A stretch of DNA of 64,000 nucleotides from Caballeronia glebae. GTDB taxonomy: Bacteria > Pseudomonadota > Gammaproteobacteria > Burkholderiales > Burkholderiaceae. The notes beneath the pieces are model-generated. The model was given only the letters and a program-made list of their open reading frames with translations, did not search any database and was not told the origin of the DNA. The stretch covers positions 1 to 64,000 of the forward strand of contig NZ_FCOJ02000040.1 in NCBI RefSeq assembly GCF_001545035.1. The letters are read 5' to 3'. Shown here in pieces: positions 10,532 through 21,361 of the stretch. The position numbers and the translations under genes were made by a program. The first letter of the stretch is position 1; every line of letters starts with the position of its first letter.

Positions 10532-11725
10532 ATGTACAACTTGCCAGACGAAAGAGGCCATTTCGGCCAATATGGAGGCGTATTCGTCTCCGAAACCCTC
10601 ATTCACGCACTTGACGAATTGCGCGTCGCCTATGACACGGCGCGTCAGGACCCCGAGTTCATCGCCGAATACGAGTACGAGCTCAAGCACTACGTGGGCC
10701 GTCCGTCGCCGATTTATCACGCCAAGCGCTGGAGCGAGATGCTCGGCGGCGCGCAGCTTTATCTGAAGCGTGAAGATTTGAATCACACCGGCGCGCATAA
10801 AGTAAATAACGTGATCGGTCAGGCGCTGCTCGCCCGGAAGATGGGCAAGCCGCGCGTGATCGCCGAGACTGGCGCAGGCCAGCACGGCGTGGCGACGGCG
10901 ACGATCGCAGCGCGCTTCGGCATGGAATGCGTGGTGTACATGGGCGTGGAGGACGTGCGTCGTCAGGCGGCGAACGTGTACCGCATGAAGCTGCTCGGCG
11001 CGACGGTCGTGCCTGTGGAATCCGGCTCGAAGACGCTCAAGGACGCACTCAACGAAGCCATGCGTGACTGGGTGACGAATGTCGAGAACACGTTCTATAT
11101 CATCGGCACGGTGGCGGGTCCGCATCCATATCCAATGATGGTGCGCGACTTCCAGCGCGTGATCGGCGACGAGTGCCGCGTGCAAATGCCCGAAATGACC
11201 GGTCGTCAGCCGGATGCCGTGATTGCGTGCGTTGGCGGCGGTTCGAATGCGATGGGCATATTTTATCCGTATATCGACGATAAAGACGTCCGATTGATTG
11301 GCGTCGAAGCGGCGGGCGACGGCATCGATACCGGACGCCACGCGGCTTCGCTCATGGGCGGCAGTCCCGGCGTCCTGCACGGTAATCGGACCTATCTGCT
11401 GCAGGACGAAAACGGGCAGATCATCGAGACGCATTCAGTGTCGGCGGGTCTCGACTACCCGGGCGTCGGTCCGGAGCACGCGTGGCTGAAGGACGCCGGG
11501 CGCGCGGAGTACGTCGGCATCACCGACGACGAAGCGCTCAAGGCCTTCCACGACTGTTGCCGCATCGAGGGCATCATCCCGGCGCTTGAATCGAGTCACG
11601 CGCTCGCCTACGGCGCGAAGCTCGCCAGGACGTTGCCGCGTGACAAGGTGCTGCTCGTCAATCTGTCGGGTCGGGGCGACAAGGACATGCACACGGTCGC
11701 CGAGCGATCGGGCATTCAGTTCTGA
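10532..11725 (+). CDS. trpB: Tryptophan synthase beta chain
   Basis: A 397-residue PLP enzyme that joins indole and serine to make tryptophan. The cofactor lysine is in [19 protein letters not shown], the glycine-rich PLP-phosphate loop is [17 protein letters not shown], and GRGDKDMHT is near the end. I chose the ATG at 10532 ([20 protein letters not shown]), after the GAGAGAG site at about 10518-10524; the frame also has an ATG at 10481 overlapping trpF, but its 17 extra residues are arginine-rich and not part of the family. The partner gene trpA is two genes downstream, separated by a methyltransferase. Confidence 0.97.
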   Translation: MYNLPDERGHFGQYGGVFVSETLIHALDELRVAYDTARQDPEFIAEYEYELKHYVGRPSPIYHAKRWSEMLGGAQLYLKREDLNHTGAHKVNNVIGQALLARKMGKPRVIAETGAGQHGVATATIAARFGMECVVYMGVEDVRRQAANVYRMKLLGATVVPVESGSKTLKDALNEAMRDWVTNVENTFYIIGTVAGPHPYPMMVRDFQRVIGDECRVQMPEMTGRQPDAVIACVGGGSNAMGIFYPYIDDKDVRLIGVEAAGDGIDTGRHAASLMGGSPGVLHGNRTYLLQDENGQIIETHSVSAGLDYPGVGPEHAWLKDAGRAEYVGITDDEALKAFHDCCRIEGIIPALESSHALAYGAKLARTLPRDKVLLVNLSGRGDKDMHTVAERSGIQF

Positions 11726-11736
11726 GCTCCCGATAG

Positions 11737-12612
11737 ATGCGCACCGTCATCGACGAACCGTTGTCCGCCGGCGCCCTCCAGGGCGTTGGCAGCGACATCC
11801 GCAACCGCGACTTTCTGGCCGATGCCGAAAACATTCCCGACGCGTCGATCGATTTGATCGTCGCGGACCCGCCTTATGGTCTGGGCAAGAACTACGGGAA
11901 CGATTCGGACATGTTGTCGGGCGGCGCCTTCCTCGACTGGACTTATCGCTGGCTCGATCTGGCGATTCCGAAGCTCAAGCCGAGTGGTTCGCTCTACATT
12001 TTCTGCACCTGGCAATATTCGCCCGAACTGTTCGTGTTCCTGAAGCGCCGGCTGCTGATGATCAACGAGATCGTCTGGGACCGTCGCGTGCCGAGCATGG
12101 GCGGAACGACGCGCAAATTTACGTCAGTGCACGACAACATCGGTTATTTCGCGGTATCGAAGGATTACTACTTCGATCTCGATCCGGTGCGCATTCCTTA
12201 CGACGCAGAGACGAAAAAGGCGCGCTCGCGCAAGATTTTCGAAGGCAGCAAGTGGCTCGAAATGGGCTACAACCCGAAGGATGTCTGGTCGGTGTCGCGT
12301 CTGCACAGGCAGCACGCGGAGCGCGTGGATCATCCGACGCAAAAGCCGCTTGAGATTGTCGAGCGCATGGTGCTTGCGAGTTGTCCGCCGGGCGGACGCG
12401 TGCTCGATCCGTTCATGGGCAGCGGCACGACGGCGGTCGCATGCGCGCGTCACGGCCGGCAGTTCACGGGCTACGAGATCAACGCGGATTACTGCGCGAT
12501 CGCCGAAGGCCGCGTTGTCCAGGCGCGGGCCGCGCGGCTCACGCCGAACGAGCCCGCGCGCGTGCGACGCAAGGCGCTCGTGACGACCGACACTGCCGCG
12601 CAGGCCGAATAG
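11737..12612 (+). CDS. Orphan site-specific DNA methyltransferase (beta-class, N6-adenine or N4-cytosine)
   Basis: A 291-residue AdoMet-dependent methyltransferase. The catalytic motif IV DPPYGLG (residues 44-50) comes before the AdoMet-binding motif [12 protein letters not shown] (222-232), the order of the beta class; HPTQKP (199-204) is also typical. DPPY favours N6-adenine methylation. No restriction enzyme gene is nearby, so it is a solitary methyltransferase likely to mark the genome for regulation rather than defence. It sits between trpB and trpA, 11 bases after the trpB stop, in the same direction. I recall the methyltransferase beside trpB in Burkholderia cenocepacia (BCAM0992) being linked to GTWWAC methylation. 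Target specificity here is inference. Confidence 0.9.
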   Translation: MRTVIDEPLSAGALQGVGSDIRNRDFLADAENIPDASIDLIVADPPYGLGKNYGNDSDMLSGGAFLDWTYRWLDLAIPKLKPSGSLYIFCTWQYSPELFVFLKRRLLMINEIVWDRRVPSMGGTTRKFTSVHDNIGYFAVSKDYYFDLDPVRIPYDAETKKARSRKIFEGSKWLEMGYNPKDVWSVSRLHRQHAERVDHPTQKPLEIVERMVLASCPPGGRVLDPFMGSGTTAVACARHGRQFTGYEINADYCAIAEGRVVQARAARLTPNEPARVRRKALVTTDTAAQAE

Positions 12613-12688
12613 CGTCTTTTTCGCCGCTGATCGCATCGGATGCATACAAAAACATCCGACGCCAACGAATACGATTACGAGAAATCTC

Positions 12689-13492
12689 ATGTCCCGCATC
12701 AAGACTACTTTTGCGGCGCTGGCCGCGCAGGGCAGGAAAGGGCTGATCCCGTTCATCACCGCGGGCGACCCGAATCCGGAACAAACCGTCGAATTCATGC
12801 ACGCGCTGGCGAAGGGCGGCGCGGACGTCATCGAACTGGGCGTGCCGTTCTCCGATCCGATGGCCGACGGCCCGGTCATCCAGCGTTCGTCAGAGCGTGC
12901 GCTCGCACGCGGGGTCACGCTCAAGCGCGTGCTCGCCGACGTTGCCCGATTCCGCGAGACCGACGACAAGACGCCCGTCGTACTGATGGGCTATGCGAAT
13001 CCGATCGAGCGCATGGGCGCCGAGGCCTTCGCGAAAGCCGCGAAGGAAGCGGGCGTCGACGGCGTGCTGGTGGTCGATTACCCGCCCGAAGAGGCCGAGA
13101 GCTTCGGCGCGGCGATGCGCGCGGCGGACATCGATCCGATCTTCCTGCTCGCACCGACGTCGACGGACGAGCGCGTCTCGGCGGTCGGCAAGATCGCGAG
13201 CGGCTATGTCTATTACGTATCGCTGAAAGGCGTGACCGGCGCGGCAAATCTGGACGTTTCCAGCATCGCGAGTAAAATCCCGGCCATCAAGTCGCGTGTG
13301 CCCCTGCCGGTCGGTGTCGGTTTCGGCATTCGCGACGCCCAGACCGCGCGCGCCGTCGCCGATGTCGCGGACGCCGTCGTCATCGGCAGCCGCCTCGTGC
13401 AATTGCTCGAAGACGCGAAGCCGGACACCGCGGCCGCGTCGCTGACGAGCTTCATCGCGGAAATTCGTCAGGCGCTCGACGCCGCACAGTAA
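12689..13492 (+). CDS. trpA: Tryptophan synthase alpha chain
   Basis: A 267-residue TIM barrel that cleaves indole-3-glycerol phosphate to indole and passes the indole to TrpB. The catalytic region [19 protein letters not shown] (around residues 49-67) contains both the Glu and Asp positions, and the phosphate loops [20 protein letters not shown] and [12 protein letters not shown] are present. It follows the methyltransferase by 76 bases with no terminator, so co-transcription with trpB is likely. Confidence 0.97.
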   Translation: MSRIKTTFAALAAQGRKGLIPFITAGDPNPEQTVEFMHALAKGGADVIELGVPFSDPMADGPVIQRSSERALARGVTLKRVLADVARFRETDDKTPVVLMGYANPIERMGAEAFAKAAKEAGVDGVLVVDYPPEEAESFGAAMRAADIDPIFLLAPTSTDERVSAVGKIASGYVYYVSLKGVTGAANLDVSSIASKIPAIKSRVPLPVGVGFGIRDAQTARAVADVADAVVIGSRLVQLLEDAKPDTAAASLTSFIAEIRQALDAAQ

Positions 13493-13562
13493 AATACGCG
13501 CCGCCGCGGGCCGCCCGATTCGGGCGTGCGCCGCGCGGCGACCGATCAATCAAGGAAAAACG

Positions 13563-14435
<873 letters not shown>

Positions 14436-14455
14436 GTCGCTGATATAAAGCGCTG

Positions 14456-14493
14456 CGCCGCGCCCGAACCCCGAGGTTCCGCGCGGCGTTTTG
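14456..14493 (+). terminator. Terminator-like hairpin between accD and folC
   Basis: CGCCGCGC (14456-14463) pairs with GCGCGGCG (14481-14488), and an inner GAACC/GGTTC extends the stem. Only four T residues follow, so it may be a partial terminator that lets some transcription through to folC. Confidence 0.55.
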
Positions 14494-14510
14494 CTTTCCC
14501 GGTCTCCAAA

Positions 14511-15821
14511 ATGAACACTTTCCCCACTCTCGACGCCTGGCTCGCCCATCTGGAAGCGGCGCATCCGGTCGGCATCGACATGGGTCTCGCGCGCATCGGC
14601 AAGGTGAAGGATGCGCTCGGCCTGCATTTCGACTGCCCGGTCATCACCGTCGGCGGCACGAACGGCAAGGGCTCGACGTGCGCGATCATCGAAACGATCC
14701 TGCTGCGCGCGGGGTATCGCGTCGGCTGTCATACGTCGCCGCATCTGCTGTCGTTCAACGAGCGCGCGCGCATCGACGGCGCCGAGGCGAGCGACGCCGA
14801 TCTGCTCGAACATTTCGCGGCCGTGGAAAAGGCGCGCGCGAGTCTGCCCGAGCCGGTTTCGCTGACCTATTTCGAATTCACCACGCTTGCTATCCTGCAT
14901 CTCTTCGCGTCGCGCAAGCTCGATGCGGTGATTCTCGAAGTCGGGCTCGGCGGTCGTCTGGACGCGGTGAATATCGTCGATACGGACTGCGCGGTGATCA
15001 CGAGCATCGACATCGACCATACGGACTATCTCGGCGACACGCGCGAGAAGATCGGCTTCGAGAAGGCCGGCATTTTTCGCACGGGAAAGCCAGCGGTGTG
15101 CGGAGATCCGTCGCCGCCGCAGAGCCTGATCGATCATGCCGAGTCGGTCGGCGCGGACCTTTGGCTCGTCGGACGCGATTTTCGTTACGAAGCGCAACCG
15201 GGCAACGAGCGCCAGCAATGGAGCTATATCGGCCGTGCGCAACGGCGCTCGTCGCTGGCGTATCCGGCGCTGCGCGGCGCGAATCAACTCATCAATACGT
15301 CGGCGGGGCTGGCCGCGCTCGAATCGCTGCGTGACCGGCTGCCGGTTTCGGCGCAGGACATCCGCCTCGGGCTCGCGAACGTCGAGTTGCCGGGCCGTTT
15401 CCAGGTGCTGCCGGGCAAGCCGCAAATCATTCTCGACGTTGCGCACAATCCTCACGCTGCAGCGGTCTTGTCGCAAAATCTCGGCAACATGGGCTATTTT
15501 CCGTACACTTACGCGGTGTTCGGCGCGATGGGCGACAAGGATATCGAAGGCGTCGTGAAGCAGCTCAAGGGCGAGATCGACCACTGGAACGTGACCGCGC
15601 TGCCAACGCCTCGCGCCGCCTCGGCGGAGCAACTGGAACACGTATTGCGCGATGCTGGTGTCAACGACAGCGCCGACAGCAGCGTTGCTCGTTTTGAAGC
15701 ACCAGCGGCGGCTTTTCAAGATGCGTTAAGCCGGGCGACCGAAAATGATAGAATTTTGGTTTTCGGCAGTTTCTACACGGTAGCCGGCGTCATGGCTTAC
15801 CGCCGAATGCAGCATAACTAG
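14511..15821 (+). CDS. folC: Folylpolyglutamate/dihydrofolate synthase
   Basis: A 436-residue Mur-ligase-type enzyme that adds glutamate to dihydropteroate or folates. The ATP-binding loop is VGGTNGKGSTCAIIE (around residues 45-59), followed by HTSPHLLSFNERARIDG and the central VGLGGRLDAVNIVD. The C-terminal domain has VLDVAHNPHAAAVLS-type sequence (ILDVAHNPHAAAV here). Length is normal. It lies 75 bases after accD in the same direction, and a SPOR-domain gene follows. Confidence 0.95.
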   Translation: MNTFPTLDAWLAHLEAAHPVGIDMGLARIGKVKDALGLHFDCPVITVGGTNGKGSTCAIIETILLRAGYRVGCHTSPHLLSFNERARIDGAEASDADLLEHFAAVEKARASLPEPVSLTYFEFTTLAILHLFASRKLDAVILEVGLGGRLDAVNIVDTDCAVITSIDIDHTDYLGDTREKIGFEKAGIFRTGKPAVCGDPSPPQSLIDHAESVGADLWLVGRDFRYEAQPGNERQQWSYIGRAQRRSSLAYPALRGANQLINTSAGLAALESLRDRLPVSAQDIRLGLANVELPGRFQVLPGKPQIILDVAHNPHAAAVLSQNLGNMGYFPYTYAVFGAMGDKDIEGVVKQLKGEIDHWNVTALPTPRAASAEQLEHVLRDAGVNDSADSSVARFEAPAAAFQDALSRATENDRILVFGSFYTVAGVMAYRRMQHN

Positions 15822-15862
15822 CAGCATCAATGAGACGGTTTGCCGTCGGCACCAAGCGATAC

Positions 15863-16720
15863 ATGGGACTTTTTTCGTTCGGCAAGAAAGACGACTCCGG
15901 TCGCGAAGCATATTCAGAATCCTCGCGCGGCTCGCGTCAAACCGTCCGTACGGAACGCCGCACGCGCAGATCCGAGCGCACCGACGCCGACGCGATGATG
16001 CTCGATCCCACCCTGCCGGAGAAACAGCGCGCGCGCCGCAGGCTCGTCGGCGCAATCGCGCTGGTGCTCGCTGCCGTCATCGTCTTGCCGATGGTGCTGG
16101 ATTCGCGTCCGAAGCCCGTCACCGACGACATCTCCATCGATATTCCCAACCGTCCGGCGCCCGCCGCGAAGCAGTCGCGCGACGCCACCGACGCCGACAC
16201 GCAAGCCGGTGTCGCGCATGACGCGCCGTCGGGCGCGTCGGGCAGTGTTTCCGCCGGCGTGACGCAGCCGCAGGCCGCAGCACCAGCCGCGACGCTCCAG
16301 CCGAAGCCTGAAGCGAAACCCGAAGCGAAAGCGGAAGCTAAAGCGGAAACGAAGCCGTCGAAGCCCGCCGCCGTCGCAAGCCAGAACGCGAAGCCGCAAA
16401 CCGCCGCACCGTCCGAGGATGCCAACGCGAACACCGCAGCAAACGCGGGCGCGGGCGCGGCGAACACGCCGTCGTCGCCGGCTGGCAGCCGCTTCGTGTT
16501 GCAGATCGGCCAGTTCGACGACGAAACCGCCGCGCAGAACTGGGTCAACAAGTTGAAGTCCGCGGGCGTGCCCGCATATCTCGAACATCGCAAGCAGTCG
16601 GACGGCGGAACCAAATCGCTGTTGCGCGCGGGTCCGTTCCCGGATCGCGCGTCGGCGCAGGCCGCGCTCGTGAAGGTGCGGCAGGCCGGCCTGGGCGGCG
16701 GCACCCGGGCATCGAACTAA
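15863..16720 (+). CDS. SPOR-domain cell-division protein (DedD-like)
   Basis: A 285-residue bitopic protein. A basic cytoplasmic N-terminus (around residues 1-55) leads to one membrane helix (LVGAIALVLAAVIVLPMVL), then a long Ala/Pro/Lys-rich periplasmic linker with a run of EAKPEAKAEAK-type repeats, and a C-terminal SPOR domain (FVLQIGQFDDETAAQNWVNK ... RAGPFPDRASAQAAL). SPOR domains bind denuded glycan at the division septum. The ATG at 15863 gives MGLFSFGKKDD; an ATG at 15830 would add 11 residues and cannot be excluded. Position between folC and cvpA matches dedD in many proteobacteria. Confidence 0.85.
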   Translation: MGLFSFGKKDDSGREAYSESSRGSRQTVRTERRTRRSERTDADAMMLDPTLPEKQRARRRLVGAIALVLAAVIVLPMVLDSRPKPVTDDISIDIPNRPAPAAKQSRDATDADTQAGVAHDAPSGASGSVSAGVTQPQAAAPAATLQPKPEAKPEAKAEAKAETKPSKPAAVASQNAKPQTAAPSEDANANTAANAGAGAANTPSSPAGSRFVLQIGQFDDETAAQNWVNKLKSAGVPAYLEHRKQSDGGTKSLLRAGPFPDRASAQAALVKVRQAGLGGGTRASN

Positions 16721-16729
16721 GTCAGCTCG

Positions 16730-17263
16730 ATGTTCACCGTTTTCGACTACGCCGTGATGGCCGTGATCGGCCTGTCCGCGCTGCGCGGCATGTGGCGCGG
16801 CCTGTTGGCCGAAGCGTTCGGTCTGGTCGGCTGGATCGCCGCCATTCTGATCGCGGGGCGTTTCGTCGGGTTCGTCGTGCCTTATATTCCGTCGACCTGG
16901 CCCGGCGGCGCGCTCACCCAATGGCTGGTGGCGTTCCTGCTGGTGGTCGCGGCCGTGCTGCTCGTATCGAGCGTGCTGTCCGCGCTGTTGACGCGCATCA
17001 CGGAAGTAACCGGCCTGCGCGGCGTGGATCGCTCGTTGGGCTTGCTGTTCGGCATCGTGAGAGGGGCTATATTGGTAGTTGTTCTGGTCGCCCTGGCTGG
17101 CTTGACCGAACTGCCCGAGAAAGATTTTTGGCGCAACGCGCTGCTGCGGCCGATGGCCGAGCAAGGCGTGCGCGAATTGAAACCGCTGCTCCCCGATACG
17201 CTCGCCGCGTATGTGCACGTCGCCCCCGAAGCGGGCGGCCTGGCGCCCAACGCCGCACAATAG
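16730..17263 (+). CDS. cvpA: CvpA family membrane protein
   Basis: A 177-residue inner-membrane protein with about four hydrophobic segments (residues near 5-20, 28-47, 64-85 and 105-125). It begins with MFTVFDYAVMAVIGLSALRG, typical of CvpA, and contains the conserved RGxxREF-like region LRGMWRGLLAEAFGLVGW. CvpA is known from colicin V production and purine-linked phenotypes in Escherichia coli; its molecular role is unsettled. It lies just before purF, the same pairing as in E. coli. Confidence 0.92.
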   Translation: MFTVFDYAVMAVIGLSALRGMWRGLLAEAFGLVGWIAAILIAGRFVGFVVPYIPSTWPGGALTQWLVAFLLVVAAVLLVSSVLSALLTRITEVTGLRGVDRSLGLLFGIVRGAILVVVLVALAGLTELPEKDFWRNALLRPMAEQGVRELKPLLPDTLAAYVHVAPEAGGLAPNAAQ

Positions 17264-17404
17264 ACGAACGGCCCGCTACACGAGGAACGCGCGACGGCTC
17301 GAAGACGCTTCGCCCCGGCCTCGTTACGGCCAAATTTTGAGAGAGGCGTCGATGATCCGGGCAACGCCTTGTCTACCCGTTTCGACTCTTTGAAGGACCA
17401 TGCC

Positions 17405-18952
17405 ATGTGCGGCATCGTAGGTGTAGTTTCCCAAAGTCCCGTCAATCAGCTGATCTATGACAGCCTGCTCCTGCTCCAGCATCGCGGGCAGGATGCGGCG
17501 GGCATCGCCACGGCGGACGGCAATAACTTCCACATGCACAAGGCCAACGGCATGGTGCGCGACGTGTTCCGCACGCGCAACATGCGCAGCCTGCCGGGCA
17601 ATGTCGGCATCGGTCAGGTGCGTTATCCGACCGCCGGTTCCGCATCGAGCGAGGAAGAAGCGCAACCGTTCTACGTGAACGCGCCGTTCGGCATCATCCT
17701 CGCGCATAACGGCAATCTCACGAACTGGACGCAGTTGAAGGACGAGATGTTCCGCATCGACCGCCGGCACATCAATACCGCGTCCGACACCGAAGTGCTG
17801 CTCAACGTATTCGCGCACGAACTGCAACTCGCGAGCTCGGGTCTGCAGCTCGACGCCAACGCGCTGTGGAAGGCCGTCGCGGGCGTGCATCGTCGTGTGA
17901 AGGGCTCGTATGCGATCGTCTCGCTGATCGCGGGCTACGGTTTGATCGCGTTCCGCGATCCGTTCGGCATTCGTCCGCTCGTGCTCGGCAAGCAGGAAAC
18001 CTCGACGGGCGTCGAATGGATGGTCGCGTCGGAGTCGGTGGCGATCGAAGGTATCGGCTTCGAATTCGTGCGCGATGTCGAACCGGGCGAAGCGATTTTC
18101 ATCGACGCCGAAGGGAATCTGCACAACCATCAATGCGCCGAAAAGCCCGAACTCAACCCATGCATTTTCGAGCTCGTGTATCTCGCGCGTCCGGACTCGT
18201 GCCTCGACGGCGTGCCGGTCTACAACGCGCGTCTGCGCATGGGCGACTACCTCGCCGAGAAGATCAAGCGCGTGCTGCCGGACGTGCCGATCGACGTCGT
18301 GATGCCGATTCCCGATTCGTCGCGCCCCGCCGCGATGCAGGTTGCCGCGAAGCTCGGCGTCGAGTATCGCGAGGGCTTCTTCAAGAATCGCTACGTGGGC
18401 CGCACCTTCATCATGCCGGGGCAGGCCGTCCGCAAGAAGTCGGTGCGCCAGAAGCTCAACGCGATGGCTATCGAGTTCAAGGGCAAGAATGTGCTGATCG
18501 TCGACGATTCCATCGTGCGGGGCACGACCTCGCATGAGATCGTGCAGATGGCGCGCGATGCCGGCGCGAACAAGGTGATCTTCGCGTCCGCCGCGCCGCC
18601 GGTGAAGTTCCCGAACGTGTACGGCATCGACATGCCGACGCGCGGCGAACTCGTTGCGCATGGCCGCAGCGATGACGAAGTCGCGCGCATGATCGGCGCG
18701 GATTATCTCGTGTATCAGGACGTGGAAGACCTGAAGAGCGCGATCCGCGACATCAATCCGGCGCTGAAGGGATTCGAGGCATCGTGCTTCGACGGCAATT
18801 ACATCACGGGCGATGTGACCACCGATTATCTCGATCGCATCGAGTCCGCGCGTCTCGCGCCGCAATCGCAGTCGGATCGCGATGCGGCGAGCGATGCGCA
18901 AGAGGGCGGCATGACCCGCTCACAGTTGCATCTGCAACTATCGGTCGAGTAA
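17405..18952 (+). CDS. purF: Amidophosphoribosyltransferase
   Basis: A 515-residue enzyme that starts de novo purine synthesis by transferring glutamine nitrogen to PRPP. The N-terminal Ntn glutaminase begins MCGIVGVVSQSPVNQ, where Cys2 becomes the nucleophile after Met removal. LLLLQHRGQDAAGIATADG is the glutaminase signature and VLIVDDSIVRGTTSHEIVQ is the PRPP-binding loop. I chose the ATG at 17405 because the nucleophilic Cys must follow the start Met; the upstream ATG at 17369 would bury it. About 140 bases separate it from cvpA, with no recognisable PurR palindrome. Confidence 0.97.
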   Translation: MCGIVGVVSQSPVNQLIYDSLLLLQHRGQDAAGIATADGNNFHMHKANGMVRDVFRTRNMRSLPGNVGIGQVRYPTAGSASSEEEAQPFYVNAPFGIILAHNGNLTNWTQLKDEMFRIDRRHINTASDTEVLLNVFAHELQLASSGLQLDANALWKAVAGVHRRVKGSYAIVSLIAGYGLIAFRDPFGIRPLVLGKQETSTGVEWMVASESVAIEGIGFEFVRDVEPGEAIFIDAEGNLHNHQCAEKPELNPCIFELVYLARPDSCLDGVPVYNARLRMGDYLAEKIKRVLPDVPIDVVMPIPDSSRPAAMQVAAKLGVEYREGFFKNRYVGRTFIMPGQAVRKKSVRQKLNAMAIEFKGKNVLIVDDSIVRGTTSHEIVQMARDAGANKVIFASAAPPVKFPNVYGIDMPTRGELVAHGRSDDEVARMIGADYLVYQDVEDLKSAIRDINPALKGFEASCFDGNYITGDVTTDYLDRIESARLAPQSQSDRDAASDAQEGGMTRSQLHLQLSVE

Positions 18953-18972
18953 AGTCTTCAGCGCTTCATACG

Positions 18973-19009
18973 AGCCCGCTTCGTCTGCAAGGACCAAGCG
19001 GGCTTTTTT
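18973..19009 (+). terminator. Intrinsic terminator after purF
   Basis: AGCCCGCTT (18973-18981) pairs with AAGCGGGCT (18996-19004), followed by TTTTTG. It lies about 20 bases after the purF stop. Confidence 0.88.
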
Positions 19010-19041
19010 GCGTCGCGAGCCTGAAAACAAGGGAGAAAAAC

Positions 19042-20229
19042 ATGGACGACCACCTGAACTTCGACACGCTCGCCGTGCGCGCCGGCACGTTGCGCAGCGA
19101 ATTCAACGAGCACTCCGAGGCGCTTTTTCTCACGTCGAGCTTCTGCTTTTCGAGCGCGGCGGAAGCGGCCGAGCGCTTCAGGAACGCGGAAGAAGCCTAC
19201 ACGTATTCGCGTTTCACGAATCCGACCGTGACGATGTTCCAGAGCCGCCTCGCCGCGCTCGAAGGCGGCGAAGCGTGCATGGCGACGGCCTCGGGCATGT
19301 CCGCGATATTGTCGGTCGTGATGGCGTCGATGCAGCAGGGCGATCACATCGTCAGTTCGAAGAGTCTGTTCGGCTCGACGATCGGCATGTTCACGCAGAT
19401 CTTCCCGAAGTTCGGCATCACGACCACGTTCGTCGATCCGACGCGGCCCGGCGAATGGCAAGCCGCCGTGAAGCCCGAAACGAAGATGTTCTTTCTGGAG
19501 ACGCCTTCGAATCCGCTGACCGAGATTGCGGACATCGAAGCGATCGCGAAAATCGCGAAGCATAACGGCGCGCTCTTCGTCGTCGACAACTGCTTCTGCA
19601 GTCCGGCCTTGCAGCAGCCGCTCAAGCTCGGCGCGGATGTCGTGATGCATTCGGCCACGAAGTTTCTCGACGGCCAGGGCCGCGTGCTCGGCGGCGCGCT
19701 TGTCGGTTCGAAGCGCTTCATCATGGAGACGGTTTTTCCGTTCGTGCGAAGCGCCGGTCCAACGATGTCCGCGTTCAATGCATGGGTGCTGTTGAAGGGC
19801 ATGGAAACGCTCGCGCTGCGCGTGGAGAGGCAATCGGCGAATGCGCTGGAGGTCGCGCGCTGGCTCGAAGCGCATGCGGCCGTGAATCGCGTGTTCTATC
19901 CGGGACTCGAATCGCACCCGCAACATGCGATCGCGAAGAAGCAGCAGAAGGCGGGCGGCGCGATCGTATCGTTCGAATTGAAGGGCGCGACGCAGGAGCA
20001 GCAGCGTGCGAACGCGTGGCGCGTGATCGACGGCACGAAGCTATGTTCGATCACAGGCAATCTCGGCGACACGCGCACGACGATCACGCATCCGTCGACG
20101 ACGACGCACGGGCGTCTCGCGCCCGAAGTGCGCGAAGCGGCGGGCATACGCGAAGGGTTGATTCGTCTTGCCGTGGGTCTCGAAGATCCCGCGGACATCC
20201 GCGCCGATCTGGCGCGCGGACTGGCTTAA
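19042..20229 (+). CDS. metZ: O-succinylhomoserine sulfhydrylase
   Basis: A 395-residue PLP enzyme of the Cys/Met metabolism family that makes homocysteine directly from an acylated homoserine and sulfide. YTYSRFTNPTVTMFQSRLAALEGGE is the start of the fold, VVDNCFCSPALQQPLKLGAD precedes the PLP lysine in MHSATKFLDGQGRVLGG, and KLCSITGNLGDTRTTITHPS is near the C-terminus. The ATG at 19042 is preceded by GGGAGAAAAA. The frame is open upstream inside purF, but that part is not homologous. MetZ rather than MetB/MetC is the common Burkholderia route; acyl donor preference is inferred from family resemblance. Confidence 0.93.
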   Translation: MDDHLNFDTLAVRAGTLRSEFNEHSEALFLTSSFCFSSAAEAAERFRNAEEAYTYSRFTNPTVTMFQSRLAALEGGEACMATASGMSAILSVVMASMQQGDHIVSSKSLFGSTIGMFTQIFPKFGITTTFVDPTRPGEWQAAVKPETKMFFLETPSNPLTEIADIEAIAKIAKHNGALFVVDNCFCSPALQQPLKLGADVVMHSATKFLDGQGRVLGGALVGSKRFIMETVFPFVRSAGPTMSAFNAWVLLKGMETLALRVERQSANALEVARWLEAHAAVNRVFYPGLESHPQHAIAKKQQKAGGAIVSFELKGATQEQQRANAWRVIDGTKLCSITGNLGDTRTTITHPSTTTHGRLAPEVREAAGIREGLIRLAVGLEDPADIRADLARGLA

Positions 20230-21008
20230 GCGTCGCGTGGCGCGCTTGAGCCGAAGCCGCCGTTGCGCCATTGTCCCGGCGAAATGCCGAAGCGCTTCGA
20301 GAAGGCATGGGTGAATGCGCTTTGATCGGCGAAGCCGACATCGAGTGCGATATCGGTGAGCGACGCGCGTGGATCGGCGAGCAGGCTCAGCGCGGTGTCG
20401 AGACGCAGTCGATGCAGATAGCGATGCGGCGTCTCGCCGAACGCTTCGTTGAAGAGTTGATGAAAGCGCCGCATGCCGAAGCCGCAATGCGCGGCGAGAT
20501 CGGCGATACGCAATGGCTGCGATAGTTGCAGACGCAACCAACGGTCGATGCGCGCGAAATCGAGACCGCGCATCGCATCGATGGAATCGTTCGTGTCGTG
20601 CATCAGCGCGCCGCACAGATGCGCGGCCGCTTGCCATGCGAAGCGGTCCGCGAGTTGTGCGTCGGCCAGATTCGCGCGACGGGCGACATCGGCGACCGCT
20701 TGAGTCACGCGAGGGTCGATGGCGATCGCGCGCGCCCGCTCGAAGTAGCGCGCGGGCACCGCGACGGACGTGGCAGGCAGATCGAGCACGAGCTGGCGAT
20801 TGTCGCCATCGGCCCAGTAATCGTGACGCGCGCCCGCCGGGATGATCCACGCGCCGCTGCAATCGATGCGCGCGCCGTTGCCGTCGACGGCCATTTCCAT
20901 CGACCCGTCGAGGCCGAGCACGATCTGATGGAAGTCGTGCACGTCCGACGCTTGCGCGGCCTCATAGCGGCGCAGCGACACGGCGGGGCGATGGAGCGGC
21001 GCGCTCAT
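20226..21008 (-). CDS. AraC-family transcriptional regulator
   Basis: A 260-residue regulator. The N-terminal half (about 10-110) is a cupin-like sensor (HDFHQIVLGLDGSMEMAVDG ... WIIPAGARHDYWAD). The C-terminal half (about 150-250) has two helix-turn-helix units: LRIADLAAHCGFGMRRFHQL and the AraC signature SLTDIALDVGFADQSAFTHA followed by FSKRFGISPGQWR. It converges with metZ, whose stop overlaps its end by four bases, and is followed on the minus strand side by no close partner. The target is unknown; ligand and regulon cannot be told from sequence. Confidence 0.9.
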   Translation of the reverse strand: MSAPLHRPAVSLRRYEAAQASDVHDFHQIVLGLDGSMEMAVDGNGARIDCSGAWIIPAGARHDYWADGDNRQLVLDLPATSVAVPARYFERARAIAIDPRVTQAVADVARRANLADAQLADRFAWQAAAHLCGALMHDTNDSIDAMRGLDFARIDRWLRLQLSQPLRIADLAAHCGFGMRRFHQLFNEAFGETPHRYLHRLRLDTALSLLADPRASLTDIALDVGFADQSAFTHAFSKRFGISPGQWRNGGFGSSAPRDA

Positions 21009-21019
21009 GCGGAAAAAGC

Positions 21020-21361
21020 TCAGACGTCCAGCAGTTCCACTTCGAACACGAGCGTGGCGTTCGGGGGAATCACGCCGCCCGCGCCGCGCGCGCCGTAACC
21101 GAGTTGCGGCGGAATCGTGAGACGGCGCGTGCCGCCCACCTTCATGCCCTGCACTCCTTCGTCCCAGCCCTTGATGACCATGCCGCCGCCCAGCACGAAG
21201 GCGAACGGGTCGTTGCGGTCCTTGCTGGAATCGAATTTTTGGCCGTCCGTCAGCCAGCCCGTGTAGTGAACGCTGACCGTCTTGCCCGCGACGGCTTCAG
21301 CGCCATCGCCTACGTTGACATCTTCGTATTTGAGACCGGAATCGGTCGTGACAATCGACAT
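21020..21361 (-). CDS. FKBP-type peptidyl-prolyl cis-trans isomerase
   Basis: A 113-residue single-domain FKBP without a signal peptide, so probably cytoplasmic. The canonical core is present: [38 protein letters not shown] and [20 protein letters not shown], ending FEVELLDV. I chose the ATG at 21361 ([20 protein letters not shown]), which matches the usual FKBP length; the frame is open for 27 further codons upstream. Similar small FKBPs from Burkholderia are known virulence-linked isomerases, but the role here is inference. It lies between the araC gene and the exopolysaccharide polymerase gene, all on the minus strand. Confidence 0.93.
   Translation of the reverse strand: MSIVTTDSGLKYEDVNVGDGAEAVAGKTVSVHYTGWLTDGQKFDSSKDRNDPFAFVLGGGMVIKGWDEGVQGMKVGGTRRLTIPPQLGYGARGAGGVIPPNATLVFEVELLDV

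Noticed and set aside
11737-12612. A restriction-modification defence system
   Set aside because: Neighbours on both sides are tryptophan genes and no endonuclease gene is present.
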